A stretch of 64,000 bases of DNA from Nitrospirillum pindoramense (GCF_007827955.1 NZ_VITR01000007.1:248001-312000), one strand, 5' to 3'; positions 42,985-52,723 are shown, counted from the stretch's first letter. Numbers and translations are program-made. The notes: generated by a model not told the origin, from the letters alone.

Positions 42985-45246
42985 CTACTGCTCTTTCTTC
43001 AGCTTGTTCAGCAAATCGCCGATGGGGTCGGGCTTGCTGGCGGTGTCGGCCGGGGGGACGTCCTTGTCGTCGTCCTGGTCCTCTTCCTTCTGCACCGCCT
43101 CGGGCTTGACCTGACCGCTGGTGTCGACCGCCGGCACCCCAGGGGCGGGCGTGGCGGCGGCGGTGGGGGCGCCGTCCAGGGGCGCCGTTTCCACCGTGGG
43201 CAGGGGCGGCACGGCCGGGCCGTCGGGCGCCTGATCCTGCACGGCGGCGGGCTGCAGCGGGATCAGGTCGCGCACCGGCAGGCCTTGCTCCAGGTCGGTC
43301 ATGATGGCCTTCCACAGCTTGGCCGGCAGGGTCCCGCCGGTGATGCGCTTCATCTCATCGCCGTCGTCGTTGCCCAGCCACACGCCGGTGACATAGTCGG
43401 CGGTGAAGCCCATGAACCACGCGTCGCGGTAATCCTGGGTGGTGCCGGTCTTGCCGGCGATGGGGCGGTCGGCCAGCTGCGCCGACTTGCCGGTGCCGAC
43501 CTGCACCACGCCCATCATCATGCGCACCAGGTTGGCATCCTCCGCCGCGGAGATGGCATAGCCGGCACCGCTGCCCTTGCGCTGGTACAGCACGCTGTCG
43601 TCGGCGTCGCGGATTTCGGTGATGCCATAGGGGAAGACGGCGCGGCCGCCGTTGGCGATGGCGGTATAGGCGCCCGTCAGTTCCAGGGGCGTGACCTCGC
43701 TGGTGCCCAGCGCCAGCGACAGGTCGCGCCGCAGGGGCGAGGTGATGCCCAGGCGGCGGGCGGCGGCGATGGCGCGGTCGATGCCCACGCTTTCCAGCAG
43801 GCGGATGGTGGCGGTGTTGACCGAGTGCGCCAGCGCCGTGCGCAACGGAATCTCACCCATGTAGCCGGGCTCGTAGTTCTTCGGCTCCCACTTGCCGCGC
43901 TTGTAGGGGGCGTCCAGGATCAGGTCGTCCGGCGTGCGGCCGGCTTCCAGCGCCGCCAGATAGACGAAGGGCTTGAAGGAGGAGCCGGGCTGGCGCAGAG
44001 CCTGGGTCGCACGGTTGAACTGGCTTTCGTCATAGTCGCGCCCCCCAACCATGGCCTTCACCGCCCCGTCGGGCGCCATGATGACCACGGCGGCCTGGTG
44101 GACGTTGGCGGCCACGCCGGGACCGTTCAGGATTTCCGCCACATGGGCCGTGGCGGCGCGCTGCATCTTGGCATCATAGGTGGTGTGGACCACCAGGTCG
44201 CCATGGTTGGGACCGATGAAGGCGTTGACCTGGTCGGCCACCCAGGCGGCGAAGTAGCGGCCGTCGCCCTCGACCGCCGGGTTGGCGCGCGGCTGGGCCG
44301 GCTGGTTCACCACCGCCTTGGCCTGATCCACCGTGATGTAGCCGGCGTCCACCATGGTGGCCAGCACCACGGCCATGCGCTGTTCAGTGCGTTCGTTGTT
44401 GGCGCTGGGGGAGTATTTCGACGGCGCCTTCAGCAGGCCGGCGATGATCGCCGCCTCACGCAGGTTCACCTGGGTCGCCGACTTGTCGAAATAGGTGCGG
44501 GCCGCCGCGTCCACGCCATAGGTGCCGGCCCCCAGGTACACCCGGTTCAGATAGGCGCCCAGGATCTGGTCCTTGGTGTAGCGATGCTCCAGCATCAGGG
44601 CCAGCATGGCCTCCTGCACCTTGCGGCGCATGGTCTTGGCCGGCGACAGGAACAGGTTGCGCGCCAGCTGCTGGGTGATGGTGGAGGCGCCCTGGCGCAT
44701 GTGCCCGGTGCGGTAATCGGTCCAGGCGGCACGGGCTATGCCAATCGGATCGACACCGAAATGACTGTAGAAGCGCCGGTCCTCCACCGCCAGGACGGCA
44801 TGGACCAGGTCGGGCGAGATCTCCGACACTTCTAGCGTCTCGCCACGCATGTCGCCGAAGCGGGCCAGCTTGCTGCCGTCGGCCGCCAGCACAGTGACGG
44901 CGGGGCGGCGCTGGAACTGCGCCACCTGGCTGATTTCCGGCAGGTCGTAGGCGAAATAGGCGACGACGCCGGCGAAGACCATGACACCCCAGATGCCCAG
45001 GACGATCAGCGCCCGTCCCCACCAGGGCAGGCGGCGGCCGGGACGTCCCTTGGGCGCGCGCCTCCGGGGCGGCGGCGGGCGGCGGCGGGGCGGCTGGCCG
45101 CCGGCCCCTTCATCATCGTCCTGCGGCCGGGCCTCCTCACGCGGGCGGGGTGCAGCCTTGGGCGGCGACGGCTTGCGCCGCGGCGCCGGTTGGCTGCCCA
45201 CGGGGCGGAAGGCGCGCAGCGAAGTGTCGGTATCGTCAGGGCTCAA
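42985..45246 (-). CDS. mrcA: Penicillin-binding protein 1A (bifunctional class A)
   Basis: 753 residues. A long basic Pro/Arg-rich cytoplasmic tail (1-76) and one transmembrane helix (77-99) precede the GT51 transglycosylase domain (about 125-300: AVEDRRFYSHFGVD with catalytic Glu, GASTITQQLARN, YLNRVYLGAGTYGVDAAA). The transpeptidase domain has Ser in PGSSFKPF, the SVN motif in LAHSVNTATIRLLE and KTG in AGKTGTTQD. The C terminus is an acidic Pro-rich tail. It links glycan synthesis and cross-linking. It converges on the acyl-CoA dehydrogenase gene. The 245 bp upstream hold nothing recognised before repeat copy E. Confidence 0.96.
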   Translation of the reverse strand: MSPDDTDTSLRAFRPVGSQPAPRRKPSPPKAAPRPREEARPQDDDEGAGGQPPRRRPPPPRRRAPKGRPGRRLPWWGRALIVLGIWGVMVFAGVVAYFAYDLPEISQVAQFQRRPAVTVLAADGSKLARFGDMRGETLEVSEISPDLVHAVLAVEDRRFYSHFGVDPIGIARAAWTDYRTGHMRQGASTITQQLARNLFLSPAKTMRRKVQEAMLALMLEHRYTKDQILGAYLNRVYLGAGTYGVDAAARTYFDKSATQVNLREAAIIAGLLKAPSKYSPSANNERTEQRMAVVLATMVDAGYITVDQAKAVVNQPAQPRANPAVEGDGRYFAAWVADQVNAFIGPNHGDLVVHTTYDAKMQRAATAHVAEILNGPGVAANVHQAAVVIMAPDGAVKAMVGGRDYDESQFNRATQALRQPGSSFKPFVYLAALEAGRTPDDLILDAPYKRGKWEPKNYEPGYMGEIPLRTALAHSVNTATIRLLESVGIDRAIAAARRLGITSPLRRDLSLALGTSEVTPLELTGAYTAIANGGRAVFPYGITEIRDADDSVLYQRKGSGAGYAISAAEDANLVRMMMGVVQVGTGKSAQLADRPIAGKTGTTQDYRDAWFMGFTADYVTGVWLGNDDGDEMKRITGGTLPAKLWKAIMTDLEQGLPVRDLIPLQPAAVQDQAPDGPAVPPLPTVETAPLDGAPTAAATPAPGVPAVDTSGQVKPEAVQKEEDQDDDKDVPPADTASKPDPIGDLLNKLKKEQ

Positions 45247-45490
45247 GGCGGCGGCTCACCTGGGGCGTTGCTGGCGCGCAGGCGCCGTAACGCAGGAAAA
45301 TATCAAGGCGGTTCAGGCCCTATCTAGGAGATGGCCGGGGCGGCGGAAAGCGCCGGCTGGTCAACCCTGACCCCCTGTCCCTTCGCCCTCCCCCACCCCC
45401 GGTATTACGGGGGCCCATCGGTTCCATTCCAGCGTTAGAGGCCAAAAAGGGCGTTTTCAGGGCGGCGTTTGGCCGCAGTGTTTTACGCCC

Positions 45491-45592
45491 CCTCAGGTGC
45501 CGGGCGGCCGCATCCACGGCCTTGGCTTGTCCTCGTTTTGCGGTCCGCCTACGGCTCCCCGTAAAACTCCGGCGGACGCGGTCGCGTCCCGG
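45491..45592. repeat. Modular intergenic element, copy E
   Basis: It begins CCTCAGGTGCCGG, then hairpin I (GGCCGC-ATCC-ACGGCC), TTGGCTTGTCCTCG, hairpin II as GTTTTGCGG...CCGTAAAAC (unlike other copies in sequence but again paired), CTCCGGCGGA and hairpin III (CGCGGTCGCG). A flanking stem GGGCGT...ACGCCC (about 45449-45490) precedes it. It lies just after the pspF stop. Confidence 0.82.
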
Positions 45593-45620
45593 TGAAAGAA
45601 ACGCGCAAAAGTGGCGCCTG

Positions 45621-46712
<1,092 letters not shown>

Positions 46713-46878
46713 CGGTGATTCGCTCGCCTCAGAAGGATGGGTCTGTTTCGCGGATGATGGCACCGATTGGCGAAATCCGCCACATAATCGTCAGTTTGGA
46801 TAAATGACACTCTCCGCGCCGTCCACCACCAAGCCACGTTTCTTTTTAAATCAATGACTTAGTGTTGTTTTTCCAAAC

Positions 46879-46894
46879 TGGCACGCCCTTTGCT
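46879..46894 (+). promoter_or_regulatory. Sigma-54 promoter of the psp operon
   Basis: TGGCACG (46879-46885), four bases, then TTGCT (46890-46894) is a near-perfect -24/-12 promoter, with GG and GC correctly spaced. It lies 53 bp before the first small gene of the operon. A possible activator site is the inverted repeat TGGCG-AAATC-CGCCA (46768-46782), about 100 bp upstream. Confidence 0.93.
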
Positions 46895-46947
46895 GATGTA
46901 GGGACACACGATCGAATGCAAGGCACTCATCGAAGGGGGATGCAGCG

Positions 46948-47118
46948 ATGACCGACCACACGATCCATGACAAGTCCGGCGACGCCGGGTTCTTCGCCAG
47001 CCGGGCCCACAGCCATCTGGCCATGTTGGCGGACGATTTCCGCGCCGTACCGGTTGAGGCATGGATCATCCTTGCGGTCGCCACCGTGTTGAGCAACCTT
47101 TTCATCGCCCTTGCCTGA
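46948..47118 (+). CDS. Small membrane protein, first gene of the psp operon
   Basis: A 56-residue protein. A polar N terminus (MTDHTIHDKSGDAGFFASRA) leads to one C-terminal transmembrane helix (VEAWIILAVATVLSNLFIAL). It has an AAGGGGG site 7 nt before its ATG, lies directly behind the sigma-54 promoter and ends 14 bp before pspA, so it is the first gene made in the phage-shock response. It is not PspB, PspD or PspE by sequence. A role as a membrane partner of PspA is inferred from position. Confidence 0.75.
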   Translation: MTDHTIHDKSGDAGFFASRAHSHLAMLADDFRAVPVEAWIILAVATVLSNLFIALA

Positions 47119-47132
47119 AGGAGACCTGACCC

Positions 47133-47804
47133 ATGGGCATCTTTTCGCGCCTCAGCGACATCATCAATTCCAACCTGAACGCCATCCTGGATCGCGCCGA
47201 GGACCCGGAGAAGATCATCCGTCTGGTCATCCAGGAAATGGAAGACACGCTGGTCGAGGTTCGCTCCTCCGCGGTGAAGACCGTGGCGGAGAAGAAGGAG
47301 ATCGAGCGCCGCCTGGTCGACCTGCGCCGCGAGGCGGACGAATGGCAGCGCAAGGCCGAGCTGGCCCTGTCCAAGGACCGTGAGGACCTGGCCAAGGGCG
47401 CCCTGATGGCCCGCGCCAAGATCGCCGAAGCCGCCGAGGGCCTGACCGTCGACCTGGGCCGCCTGGATGAGGCCCTGGCCAAGACTAACGACGATATTGG
47501 CCAGCTGCAGGCCAAGCTGCAGGACGCCAAGACGCGGGAACGCACCATCGTCGCCCGCCAGAAGACCGCCACGGCGCGTCTGAAGGTGAAGACCCAGCTT
47601 CATGACGACCGCATCACGGACGCCTTCTCGCGTTTCGAGCAGATCGAGCGCAATCTGGACGTCCTGGAAGGCAAGGCGGAAGTCCTGGACATGGGCCGCA
47701 AGCGCAGCCTGGCGGACGAGATCGCCGAGCTGGAGAACAACGACAAGGTCGAATCCGAGCTGCAGGCCCTGAAGGCCAAGCTGGCGACCAAGAACCAGGG
47801 GTAA
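47133..47804 (+). CDS. pspA: Phage shock protein A
   Basis: A 223-residue PspA/Vipp1/ESCRT-III-family protein. It starts with the membrane-binding amphipathic helix MGIFSRLSDIINSNLNAILD and the signature RAEDPEKIIRLVIQEMEDTL, followed by long coiled-coil helices to residue 220. It forms oligomers on stressed inner membranes and in many bacteria also holds PspF inactive. The length equals that of E. coli PspA (222). Confidence 0.97.
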   Translation: MGIFSRLSDIINSNLNAILDRAEDPEKIIRLVIQEMEDTLVEVRSSAVKTVAEKKEIERRLVDLRREADEWQRKAELALSKDREDLAKGALMARAKIAEAAEGLTVDLGRLDEALAKTNDDIGQLQAKLQDAKTRERTIVARQKTATARLKVKTQLHDDRITDAFSRFEQIERNLDVLEGKAEVLDMGRKRSLADEIAELENNDKVESELQALKAKLATKNQG

Positions 47805-47811
47805 TCTGTCC

Positions 47812-48042
47812 ATGGACCTGGACGCACTTGTCGCCGTCCCCATCATCTTCATGGTCATCGTGGCGCCGGTGTGGATCATCGCGCACTACGTGACGAAGTG
47901 GCGGGTCGCCAAGACCCTCTCGGTGGATGACGAGCGTATGCTGTCGGACCTGTGGCACAGCGCCACCGAAATGGACAGCCGCATCCAGCAGCTTGAGAAG
48001 ATCCTGGATGCGGAGGCCCCGGGCTGGAGGGCACGGCAATGA
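47812..48042 (+). CDS. pspB: Phage shock protein B
   Basis: A 76-residue inner-membrane protein. One N-terminal transmembrane helix (about 8-28, VPIIFMVIVAPVWIIAHYV) is followed by a cytoplasmic coiled-coil tail ending SRIQQLEKILDAEAPGWRAR, the standard PspB C terminus. PspB and PspC relay envelope stress to PspA. It starts 7 bp after pspA and overlaps pspC by 4 nt. Confidence 0.95.
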   Translation: MDLDALVAVPIIFMVIVAPVWIIAHYVTKWRVAKTLSVDDERMLSDLWHSATEMDSRIQQLEKILDAEAPGWRARQ

Positions 48043-48581
48043 CTGGTAGAGGTTCCAACCCGCCGCCCTTCCCCGGGCGGCGGCCCCCCGGCGGGAAGCC
48101 CGGCGGGGGTCCTGGCGGCGGCCAGGGCGGGTACGGCGGCGGCAGCCGCTGGACCAACCCGGCGGCCGGTTCCGGCGGCGGGTATGGCGGCGGCTCGTTC
48201 GGCAGCCCCAACCCCCACCGCCTGTACCGCAATCCCCGCGCCGGCAAGGTGGCCGGTGTCTGCGCCGGCGTCGCCGATTACTTCAGCGTCGACGCCTGGC
48301 TGGTGCGGCTGGGCATGGTGCTGGGCCTGGTGTTCTTCTTCCCCGCCACCATCATCGCCTACATCGTCCTGGCCGTGGTGTTGAAGCCACAGCCCCAGGG
48401 CCTGTACGGCAGCAGCGAGGAAGAGGTGTTCTGGCGGTCGGTCACCACCCGCCCCGACCAGACCCTGGCCGGCCTGCGCGCCAAGTTCCGCGACCTGGAC
48501 CGCGAGATCGGCGCCATGGAAAGCGCCGTCGCCTCCCGCGAGTTCGACCTGCGGCGGCAGTTCAAGGACCTGGAGAAGTAA
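48039..48581 (+). CDS. pspC: Phage shock protein C
   Basis: 180 residues. A long Gly/Pro-rich disordered N terminus (1-58, with repeated GGG units) precedes the PspC domain: RLYRNPRAGKVAGVCAGVAD, YFSVDAWLVRLGMVLGLVFF and the second hydrophobic stretch to about 112. A helical cytoplasmic tail ends ASREFDLRRQFKDLEK. The glycine-rich leader is unusual; E. coli PspC is 119 residues without it. It overlaps pspB by 4 nt. Imperfect GC-rich hairpins lie in 48599-48631. Confidence 0.94.
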   Translation: MTGRGSNPPPFPGRRPPGGKPGGGPGGGQGGYGGGSRWTNPAAGSGGGYGGGSFGSPNPHRLYRNPRAGKVAGVCAGVADYFSVDAWLVRLGMVLGLVFFFPATIIAYIVLAVVLKPQPQGLYGSSEEEVFWRSVTTRPDQTLAGLRAKFRDLDREIGAMESAVASREFDLRRQFKDLEK

Positions 48582-48810
48582 GTATCCGGGTACGTGGCGG
48601 GGAAGCGGGCGCCCCCGAGGGCCCCTTCCCCAGGAGTGCCCCCCGGGCGATCCTCCAGGCCGTTTATTGCGGCAGCCCATCCCAATGGTTGCCAGGGGCC
48701 TGTCACCAGGCACAAAATAATCTAAGATTGCGTGGCCTGATGGGATCGGTCCGGTCCCGTCGACGCTCCAAGTTTACCCGTTACACGACCCATAGCAGGT
48801 GGCCTCTCCC

Positions 48811-49047
48811 ATGTCGCCGATACTCGTCCCCCTCCTGGCGCTGTCTATTCCCATCGTGGCCATCGTCTTGCGGGCGGTGCAGAGGCTGCAGGACATCGAG
48901 GCCATAGCGCAGGCGCGCCGCGGCCAGCAGGACCAGCGTTTCCGCTGCTTCGACGATCTGGAACGCCGCGTTACCCAGATGGAGCGGCACGTCACCAGCC
49001 CCGAATTCGACCTCAACCGCAAGCTGAACCAGCTGGCCCAGCGCTGA
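48811..49047 (+). CDS. PspB-like small membrane protein with PspC-like tail
   Basis: A 78-residue protein from the ATG at 48811 (AGGTGG site upstream). The N-terminal membrane helix MSPILVPLLALSIPIVAIVL resembles that of the next gene. The C-terminal tail (RRVTQMERHVTSPEFDLNRK) resembles the PspC tail encoded just upstream (SREFDLRRQF) in the EFDL-R motif and spacing. It looks like a chimera of PspB-type anchor and PspC-type tail. The 229-bp gap after pspC holds no clear second sigma-54 promoter. Confidence 0.72.
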   Translation: MSPILVPLLALSIPIVAIVLRAVQRLQDIEAIAQARRGQQDQRFRCFDDLERRVTQMERHVTSPEFDLNRKLNQLAQR

Positions 49048-49061
49048 TAGGACGAAGCCCC

Positions 49062-49277
49062 ATGTCTCCCCTTCTCATTCCCATCACCGCCCTGCTGATC
49101 CCCATCGTCGCCCTGGTGACCCGTTACATGATCCGCGCGCGCGAACTGCAGGCCCAGGGCCTGTCGGACAACGCCGCCGGCGACCTGCTGGCCCGCGCCG
49201 ACCGGCTGGAGCAGCGGGTGCAGCAGCTGGAGCGCCTGCTGGACGTGGAGTCCCCCGGCTGGCGCGCCCGCGCCTGA
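49062..49277 (+). CDS. PspB paralogue
   Basis: A 71-residue protein: membrane helix MSPLLIPITALLIPIVALVT, then a coiled coil ending EQRVQQLERLLDVESPGWRA. The last 20 residues match PspB (SRIQQLEKILDAEAPGWRAR) almost position by position, so this is a second PspB. It lies 14 bp after the PspB/PspC-like gene and is likely co-transcribed with it. Function as an alternative partner of PspA/PspC is inferred. Confidence 0.8.
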   Translation: MSPLLIPITALLIPIVALVTRYMIRARELQAQGLSDNAAGDLLARADRLEQRVQQLERLLDVESPGWRARA

Positions 49278-49332
49278 CAGGTCCAGGAACGACACTCCCT
49301 TCGGCCTTCCAGCACCAGGAAACCACCAACCC

Positions 49333-50175
49333 GTGCCGCGACCCCTCCTCGCCGGGGCTGTCCTCTTGATCGCGTCCCTGGTCACGGCCGGGGGAGGGGG
49401 TTTGTTTCCATCAGGGGCGCGCGCCGAGTCCCGCACCGTCGTTTCGCCGCCCTCGGTTTCCCGGCCCCTGGTCTTCGGCATCCTGGAAACGGAACAGCCA
49501 CCGCTGGTGGAGATGCGCGATGGCGTGGTGACGGGTGGCCTGGTCAAAGCCATCGGGGATGAGATCGCCCAGCGCACCGGCTTCAAGCCGATCTACCGGC
49601 TGATGCCCCGCAATCGTTTTGAGGGCGACCTGGCCAACGGCCTGATCGACCTGGCCTGCGGCTACAGCCCCGACTGGTTGCCCAAGATCGACCCCAGCCG
49701 TTTTTCCGTGTCCCTGCTGACCAGCCGCAGCGTGCTGGTCGTCCGCGGCGAGGACGCCGATCGCCTGCGCACGTTGAGTGACCTGGCTGGGCGGCGGGTG
49801 GGCGCCATCCTGGGCTTTCACTACCCGGCGGAGGTGGAATCCGCCTTCATCGACGGCACCTGGCAGCGCGAGGACGCCCCCACCGCCGACAGCAATTTCC
49901 GCAAGCTGCGCAACCGCCGCGTGGACGCGATCCTGACCACCGATTTGGAAGCGGAGTACCGCCAGGGGGCGGGGCAATCGGATGGGGCCAATGCGCCCAG
50001 GGATGGGGCGCTGGCCGTGCTGCCGCAGCCGGTGGGCGAACACCAGGAGCGATGCGCCAACGGGCCGGCATCCCCCTTGTCCATGGACGCGCTGAATGCC
50101 GCCGTCGACGCCATGCGCGCCGATGGTACGCTGACCCGCCTGCGCCGCGAGGCAGCCCACCGCGCCGGTAGCTGA
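49333..50175 (+). CDS. Family 3 periplasmic solute-binding-like protein
   Basis: A 280-residue protein with GTG start. A signal peptide (1-31, ending ARA) is followed by a binding-protein fold: PLVFGILETEQPPLVEMRDG, GGLVKAIGDEIAQRTGFKPI, an RLMPRNRFEGDLANGLIDLA loop and GRRVGAILGFHYPAEVESAF. It resembles orphan polar amino-acid-binding proteins with no adjacent transporter genes. It is 55 bp after the PspB paralogue, so it may belong to the same transcript. A ligand cannot be named. Confidence 0.82.
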   Translation: MPRPLLAGAVLLIASLVTAGGGGLFPSGARAESRTVVSPPSVSRPLVFGILETEQPPLVEMRDGVVTGGLVKAIGDEIAQRTGFKPIYRLMPRNRFEGDLANGLIDLACGYSPDWLPKIDPSRFSVSLLTSRSVLVVRGEDADRLRTLSDLAGRRVGAILGFHYPAEVESAFIDGTWQREDAPTADSNFRKLRNRRVDAILTTDLEAEYRQGAGQSDGANAPRDGALAVLPQPVGEHQERCANGPASPLSMDALNAAVDAMRADGTLTRLRREAAHRAGS

Positions 50176-50180
50176 TATCA

Positions 50181-50310
50181 GCGGCACGAGACGGTCAATC
50201 GTGCCGCAGTAGCCCGCGACGGCGGGCGCCGGAGATTTTGGGACCAAGGAAGGCCCCTGAATCGAGCGGACAAGCCAAGGCCACGGATGTGGCCACCCGG
50301 CGCTTGAGGG
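50181..50310. repeat. Modular intergenic element, copy F (inverted)
   Basis: Read on the minus strand: CCCTCAAGCGCCGGGT, hairpin I (GGCCAC-ATCC-GTGGCC), TTGGCTTGTCC, a diverged hairpin II, ATCTCCGGCGCC, hairpin III (CCCGCCGTCGCGGG) and hairpin IV (GCGGCACGA...TCGTGCCGC, 50181-50207). The hairpin-I stem replaces G-C pairs of other copies by A-T pairs on both sides. It lies between convergent genes. Confidence 0.82.
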
Positions 50311-50338
50311 GGCATTTGAACGGTCACGTTCAAATGCC
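50311..50338. repeat. Short hairpin repeat, GGCATTTGA family (copy 2)
   Basis: A perfect 11-bp stem GGCATTTGAAC (50311-50321) / GTTCAAATGCC (50328-50338) with loop GGTCAC, attached directly to the end of element copy F. Confidence 0.85.
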
Positions 50339-50354
50339 GCGCGTATGATACCAA

Positions 50355-50385
50355 ACGGGCCGTCCCCCAGAAGGAGACGGCCCGT
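50355..50385 (-). terminator. Terminator of the scoAB operon
   Basis: A perfect 10-bp stem ACGGGCCGTC (50355-50364) / GACGGCCCGT (50376-50385), 24 bp after the scoB stop on the minus strand, followed there by TTTGGT. The T-tract is short. Confidence 0.7.
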
Positions 50386-50409
50386 CGTGCCTTCATGCGG
50401 GACAGCCTG

Positions 50410-51075
50410 TCAAAGGCCGGGGGCGACCTTGAACTCGGCCTCGGTCTTCTGGCGGATTTCGTCCACCGTCACGCCGGGGGCGACCTCGGCCAGGGTCAGG
50501 CCGCTGCCGCCTTCCTTGTCGACCTGGAAGACGCCCAGGTCGGTGACGATCATGTCCACGACCCGGGTGCCGGTCAGCGGCAGGGTGCAGGCCTTCAGGA
50601 TCTTGGGCTCCAGCGCGCCGGTCTTCTTGTCGACGGCGCAGTGCTCCATGACCACGACCACCTTCTTCACGCCGGCCACCAGGTCCATGGCGCCGCCCAT
50701 GCCCTTGACCATCTTGCCCGGGATCATCCAGTTGGCGAGATCGCCATTGGCCGCCACCTGCATGGCGCCCAACACCGACAGGTCGATATGGCCGCCGCGG
50801 ATCATGGCGAAGCTGTCGGCGGAGCTGAAGAAGCTGCTGTCCGGCAGTTCGGTGATGGTCTGCTTGCCGGCGTTGATCAGGTCCGGGTCCTCATCCCCCT
50901 CATAGGGGAAGGGGCCCATGCCCAGCATGCCGTTCTCGCTCTGCAGCGTGACGTGCACGCCATCGGGGATGTAGTTGGCCACCAGGGTCGGGATGCCGAT
51001 GCCCAGGTTGACGTAGAAACCGTCGCGCAGCTCCTTCGCGGCGCGGGCGGCGATGTCCTCACGGGTCCATGCCAT
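50410..51075 (-). CDS. scoB: 3-oxoacid CoA-transferase subunit B
   Basis: A 221-residue family I CoA-transferase subunit. The catalytic glutamate lies in the [12 protein letters not shown] motif (about residues 46-57). [20 protein letters not shown] and [17 protein letters not shown] are standard. With subunit A it moves CoA between succinyl-CoA and acetoacetate (or a similar 3-oxoacid) in ketone-body or polyhydroxybutyrate-derived acetoacetate use. It begins 12 bp after scoA. Confidence 0.96.
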   Translation of the reverse strand: MAWTREDIAARAAKELRDGFYVNLGIGIPTLVANYIPDGVHVTLQSENGMLGMGPFPYEGDEDPDLINAGKQTITELPDSSFFSSADSFAMIRGGHIDLSVLGAMQVAANGDLANWMIPGKMVKGMGGAMDLVAGVKKVVVVMEHCAVDKKTGALEPKILKACTLPLTGTRVVDMIVTDLGVFQVDKEGGSGLTLAEVAPGVTVDEIRQKTEAEFKVAPGL

Positions 51076-51087
51076 AGGTCAGCTCCT

Positions 51088-51792
51088 TCACGCGCGCGGA
51101 CGGGTGGTGCGCTGCTCGATGCGCTTTTCGAACGTGGCGCCCTTGATGATGCGCTGGACGAAGATGCCGGGGGTGTGGATGTGGTCGGGGTCGAAGCTGC
51201 CCGGTTCCACCAGTTCCTCGACCTCGGCCACTGTCACCTTGCCGGCCGTGGCCATCATCGGGTTGAAGTTCCGCGCCGTCTTGCGATAGACGAGGTTGCC
51301 CGCCGTATCGCCCTTCCAGGCCTTGACGATGGACAGATCCGCGACGATGCCGCGTTCCATCACATAGGTCTCGCCGTCGAACTCGCGCAGTTCCTTGCCC
51401 TCGGCCACCAGCGTGCCCACACCGGTCTTGGTGAAGAAGGCGGGGATGCCGGCGCCGCCGGCGCGGATGCGCTCGGCCAGGGTGCCCTGCGGGTTGAATT
51501 CCAGCTCAAGCTCACCGGACAGGTACTGCTGGGCGAACAGCTTGTTCTCACCCACGTAGCTGCTGATCATCTTCTTGATCTGCTTGGTTTCCAGCAGCAG
51601 GCCCAGGCCGAAGCCATCCACGCCGGCGTTGTTGGAAACAACCGTCAGCCCGGTCACGCCCGAGAGGCGGATGGCCTCGATCAGGTTTTCCGGAATGCCG
51701 CACAGGCCGAAGCCGCCGGCCATGACGGTGATATCGTTGCGCAACAGCCCGGCCAGGGCGGTTACGGCGTCGGGGTAGACCTTCTTGCTCAT
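51088..51792 (-). CDS. scoA: 3-oxoacid CoA-transferase subunit A
   Basis: A 234-residue subunit. The glycine loop [16 protein letters not shown] near the N terminus binds Co[41 protein letters not shown] and [12 protein letters not shown] are family hallmarks. It forms the active heteromer with the scoB product. The first gene of a two-gene operon; its promoter should lie in 51793-52067, where I see only GC-rich short palindromes (for example GACCCTGAAGGGTC) and no clear box. Confidence 0.96.
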   Translation of the reverse strand: MSKKVYPDAVTALAGLLRNDITVMAGGFGLCGIPENLIEAIRLSGVTGLTVVSNNAGVDGFGLGLLLETKQIKKMISSYVGENKLFAQQYLSGELELEFNPQGTLAERIRAGGAGIPAFFTKTGVGTLVAEGKELREFDGETYVMERGIVADLSIVKAWKGDTAGNLVYRKTARNFNPMMATAGKVTVAEVEELVEPGSFDPDHIHTPGIFVQRIIKGATFEKRIEQRTTRPRA

Positions 51793-52067
51793 CGTGTCTC
51801 CGGACGGCCCCCTAGGATGTTTGAATTATGGTGCGGCCCCTCTCCCAGGCGCAATGCACCGCAGCATTGCTTACGGCCCCCAAGGGGGGTTCGTCAACTT
51901 GAACGACTCTTCAAGTCCGGCAGGCCTGCCCCCTGGCGGCTGCGGCTTGCAGCAGGCGCCCCAACGCGCTAGACCCTGAAGGGTCTGCCGGAATGCCGGG
52001 CCGTCGCCGGCCGGACCCGGGCCCGCGCCCCTTGTGGCCTACCCCTTATCCCCTGGCCTATCCTCCC

Positions 52068-52706
52068 GTGCTGGACCTCATCCTCACCACCGCCGTCGCC
52101 CTGTTCGTCACCATCGACCCGGTGGGGCTTGGCCCTATGTTCGTGGCCCTGACGGCCGGCATGGACCAGCGCTATCGCCGGCGCATGGCCATCAAGGGCA
52201 CGGTGATCGCGGCCCTGATCCTGTTCTTCTTCGCCTTTGCCGGCGACCTGTTGCTGCGGGCGCTGGGCATCGGTTTCGCCGCCTTCCGCATCGCCGGCGG
52301 CGTGCTGCTGATGCTGGTGGCCATCGACATGGTGTTCGCCCGCGAAAGCGGCGTGCGCACCGCCACGGCGGATGAGCGGGAAGAGGCGCGCCACCGCGCC
52401 GACATTTCCGTCTTTCCCCTGGCCATCCCGCTGATCAGCGGCCCCGGCACCATGACCACCATCGTGCTGTTCATGGGCCGCACCCAGGGCGATTTCGCCA
52501 AGCAGGCCGTGGTGCTGGGCGTCCTAGCCGGCATCCTGGCCCTGACCCTGTTCGTGCTGATCTTCGCCACCAAGGTCAGCCGCATCCTGGGCCGTACCGG
52601 CATCACCGTGCTGAACCGCGTGCTGGGCATCCTGCTGTCCGCCCTGGCCTGCCAGTTCGTGATTGACGGGATCTTAGCCAGCGGGCTGATCCCGGGGAAA
52701 GGTTAG
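52068..52706 (+). CDS. MarC-family integral membrane protein (second copy)
   Basis: 212 residues from the GTG at 52068 (MLDLILTTAVALFVTIDPVG); the frame is open to an ATG at 51993, but that leader is Pro/Arg-rich. Six hydrophobic helices; the first has the conserved IDPVGLGPMFVALTAGM, and the fourth region is FPLAIPLISGPGTMTTIVLF. It differs clearly from the 40366 paralogue (shared motifs only), so this is not a recent duplication. The function of MarC is unknown. Confidence 0.88.
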   Translation: MLDLILTTAVALFVTIDPVGLGPMFVALTAGMDQRYRRRMAIKGTVIAALILFFFAFAGDLLLRALGIGFAAFRIAGGVLLMLVAIDMVFARESGVRTATADEREEARHRADISVFPLAIPLISGPGTMTTIVLFMGRTQGDFAKQAVVLGVLAGILALTLFVLIFATKVSRILGRTGITVLNRVLGILLSALACQFVIDGILASGLIPGKG

Positions 52707-52723
52707 CACCACCCACTACAGCA

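Noticed and set aside
41852-43315. 487-codon minus-strand frame across the acyl-CoA dehydrogenase 3' end
   Set aside because: Arg/Pro/Gly-rich nonsense composition typical of out-of-frame GC-rich DNA.
43285-44835. 516-codon plus-strand frame opposite the PBP1A gene
   Set aside because: Shadow frame; no protein-like pattern, and PBP1A motifs are intact on the minus strand.
48632-48810. Second sigma-54 promoter ahead of the PspB/PspC-like gene
   Set aside because: No TGGCAC-N5-TTGC match was found in the gap; the nearest candidates fail at the GC element.
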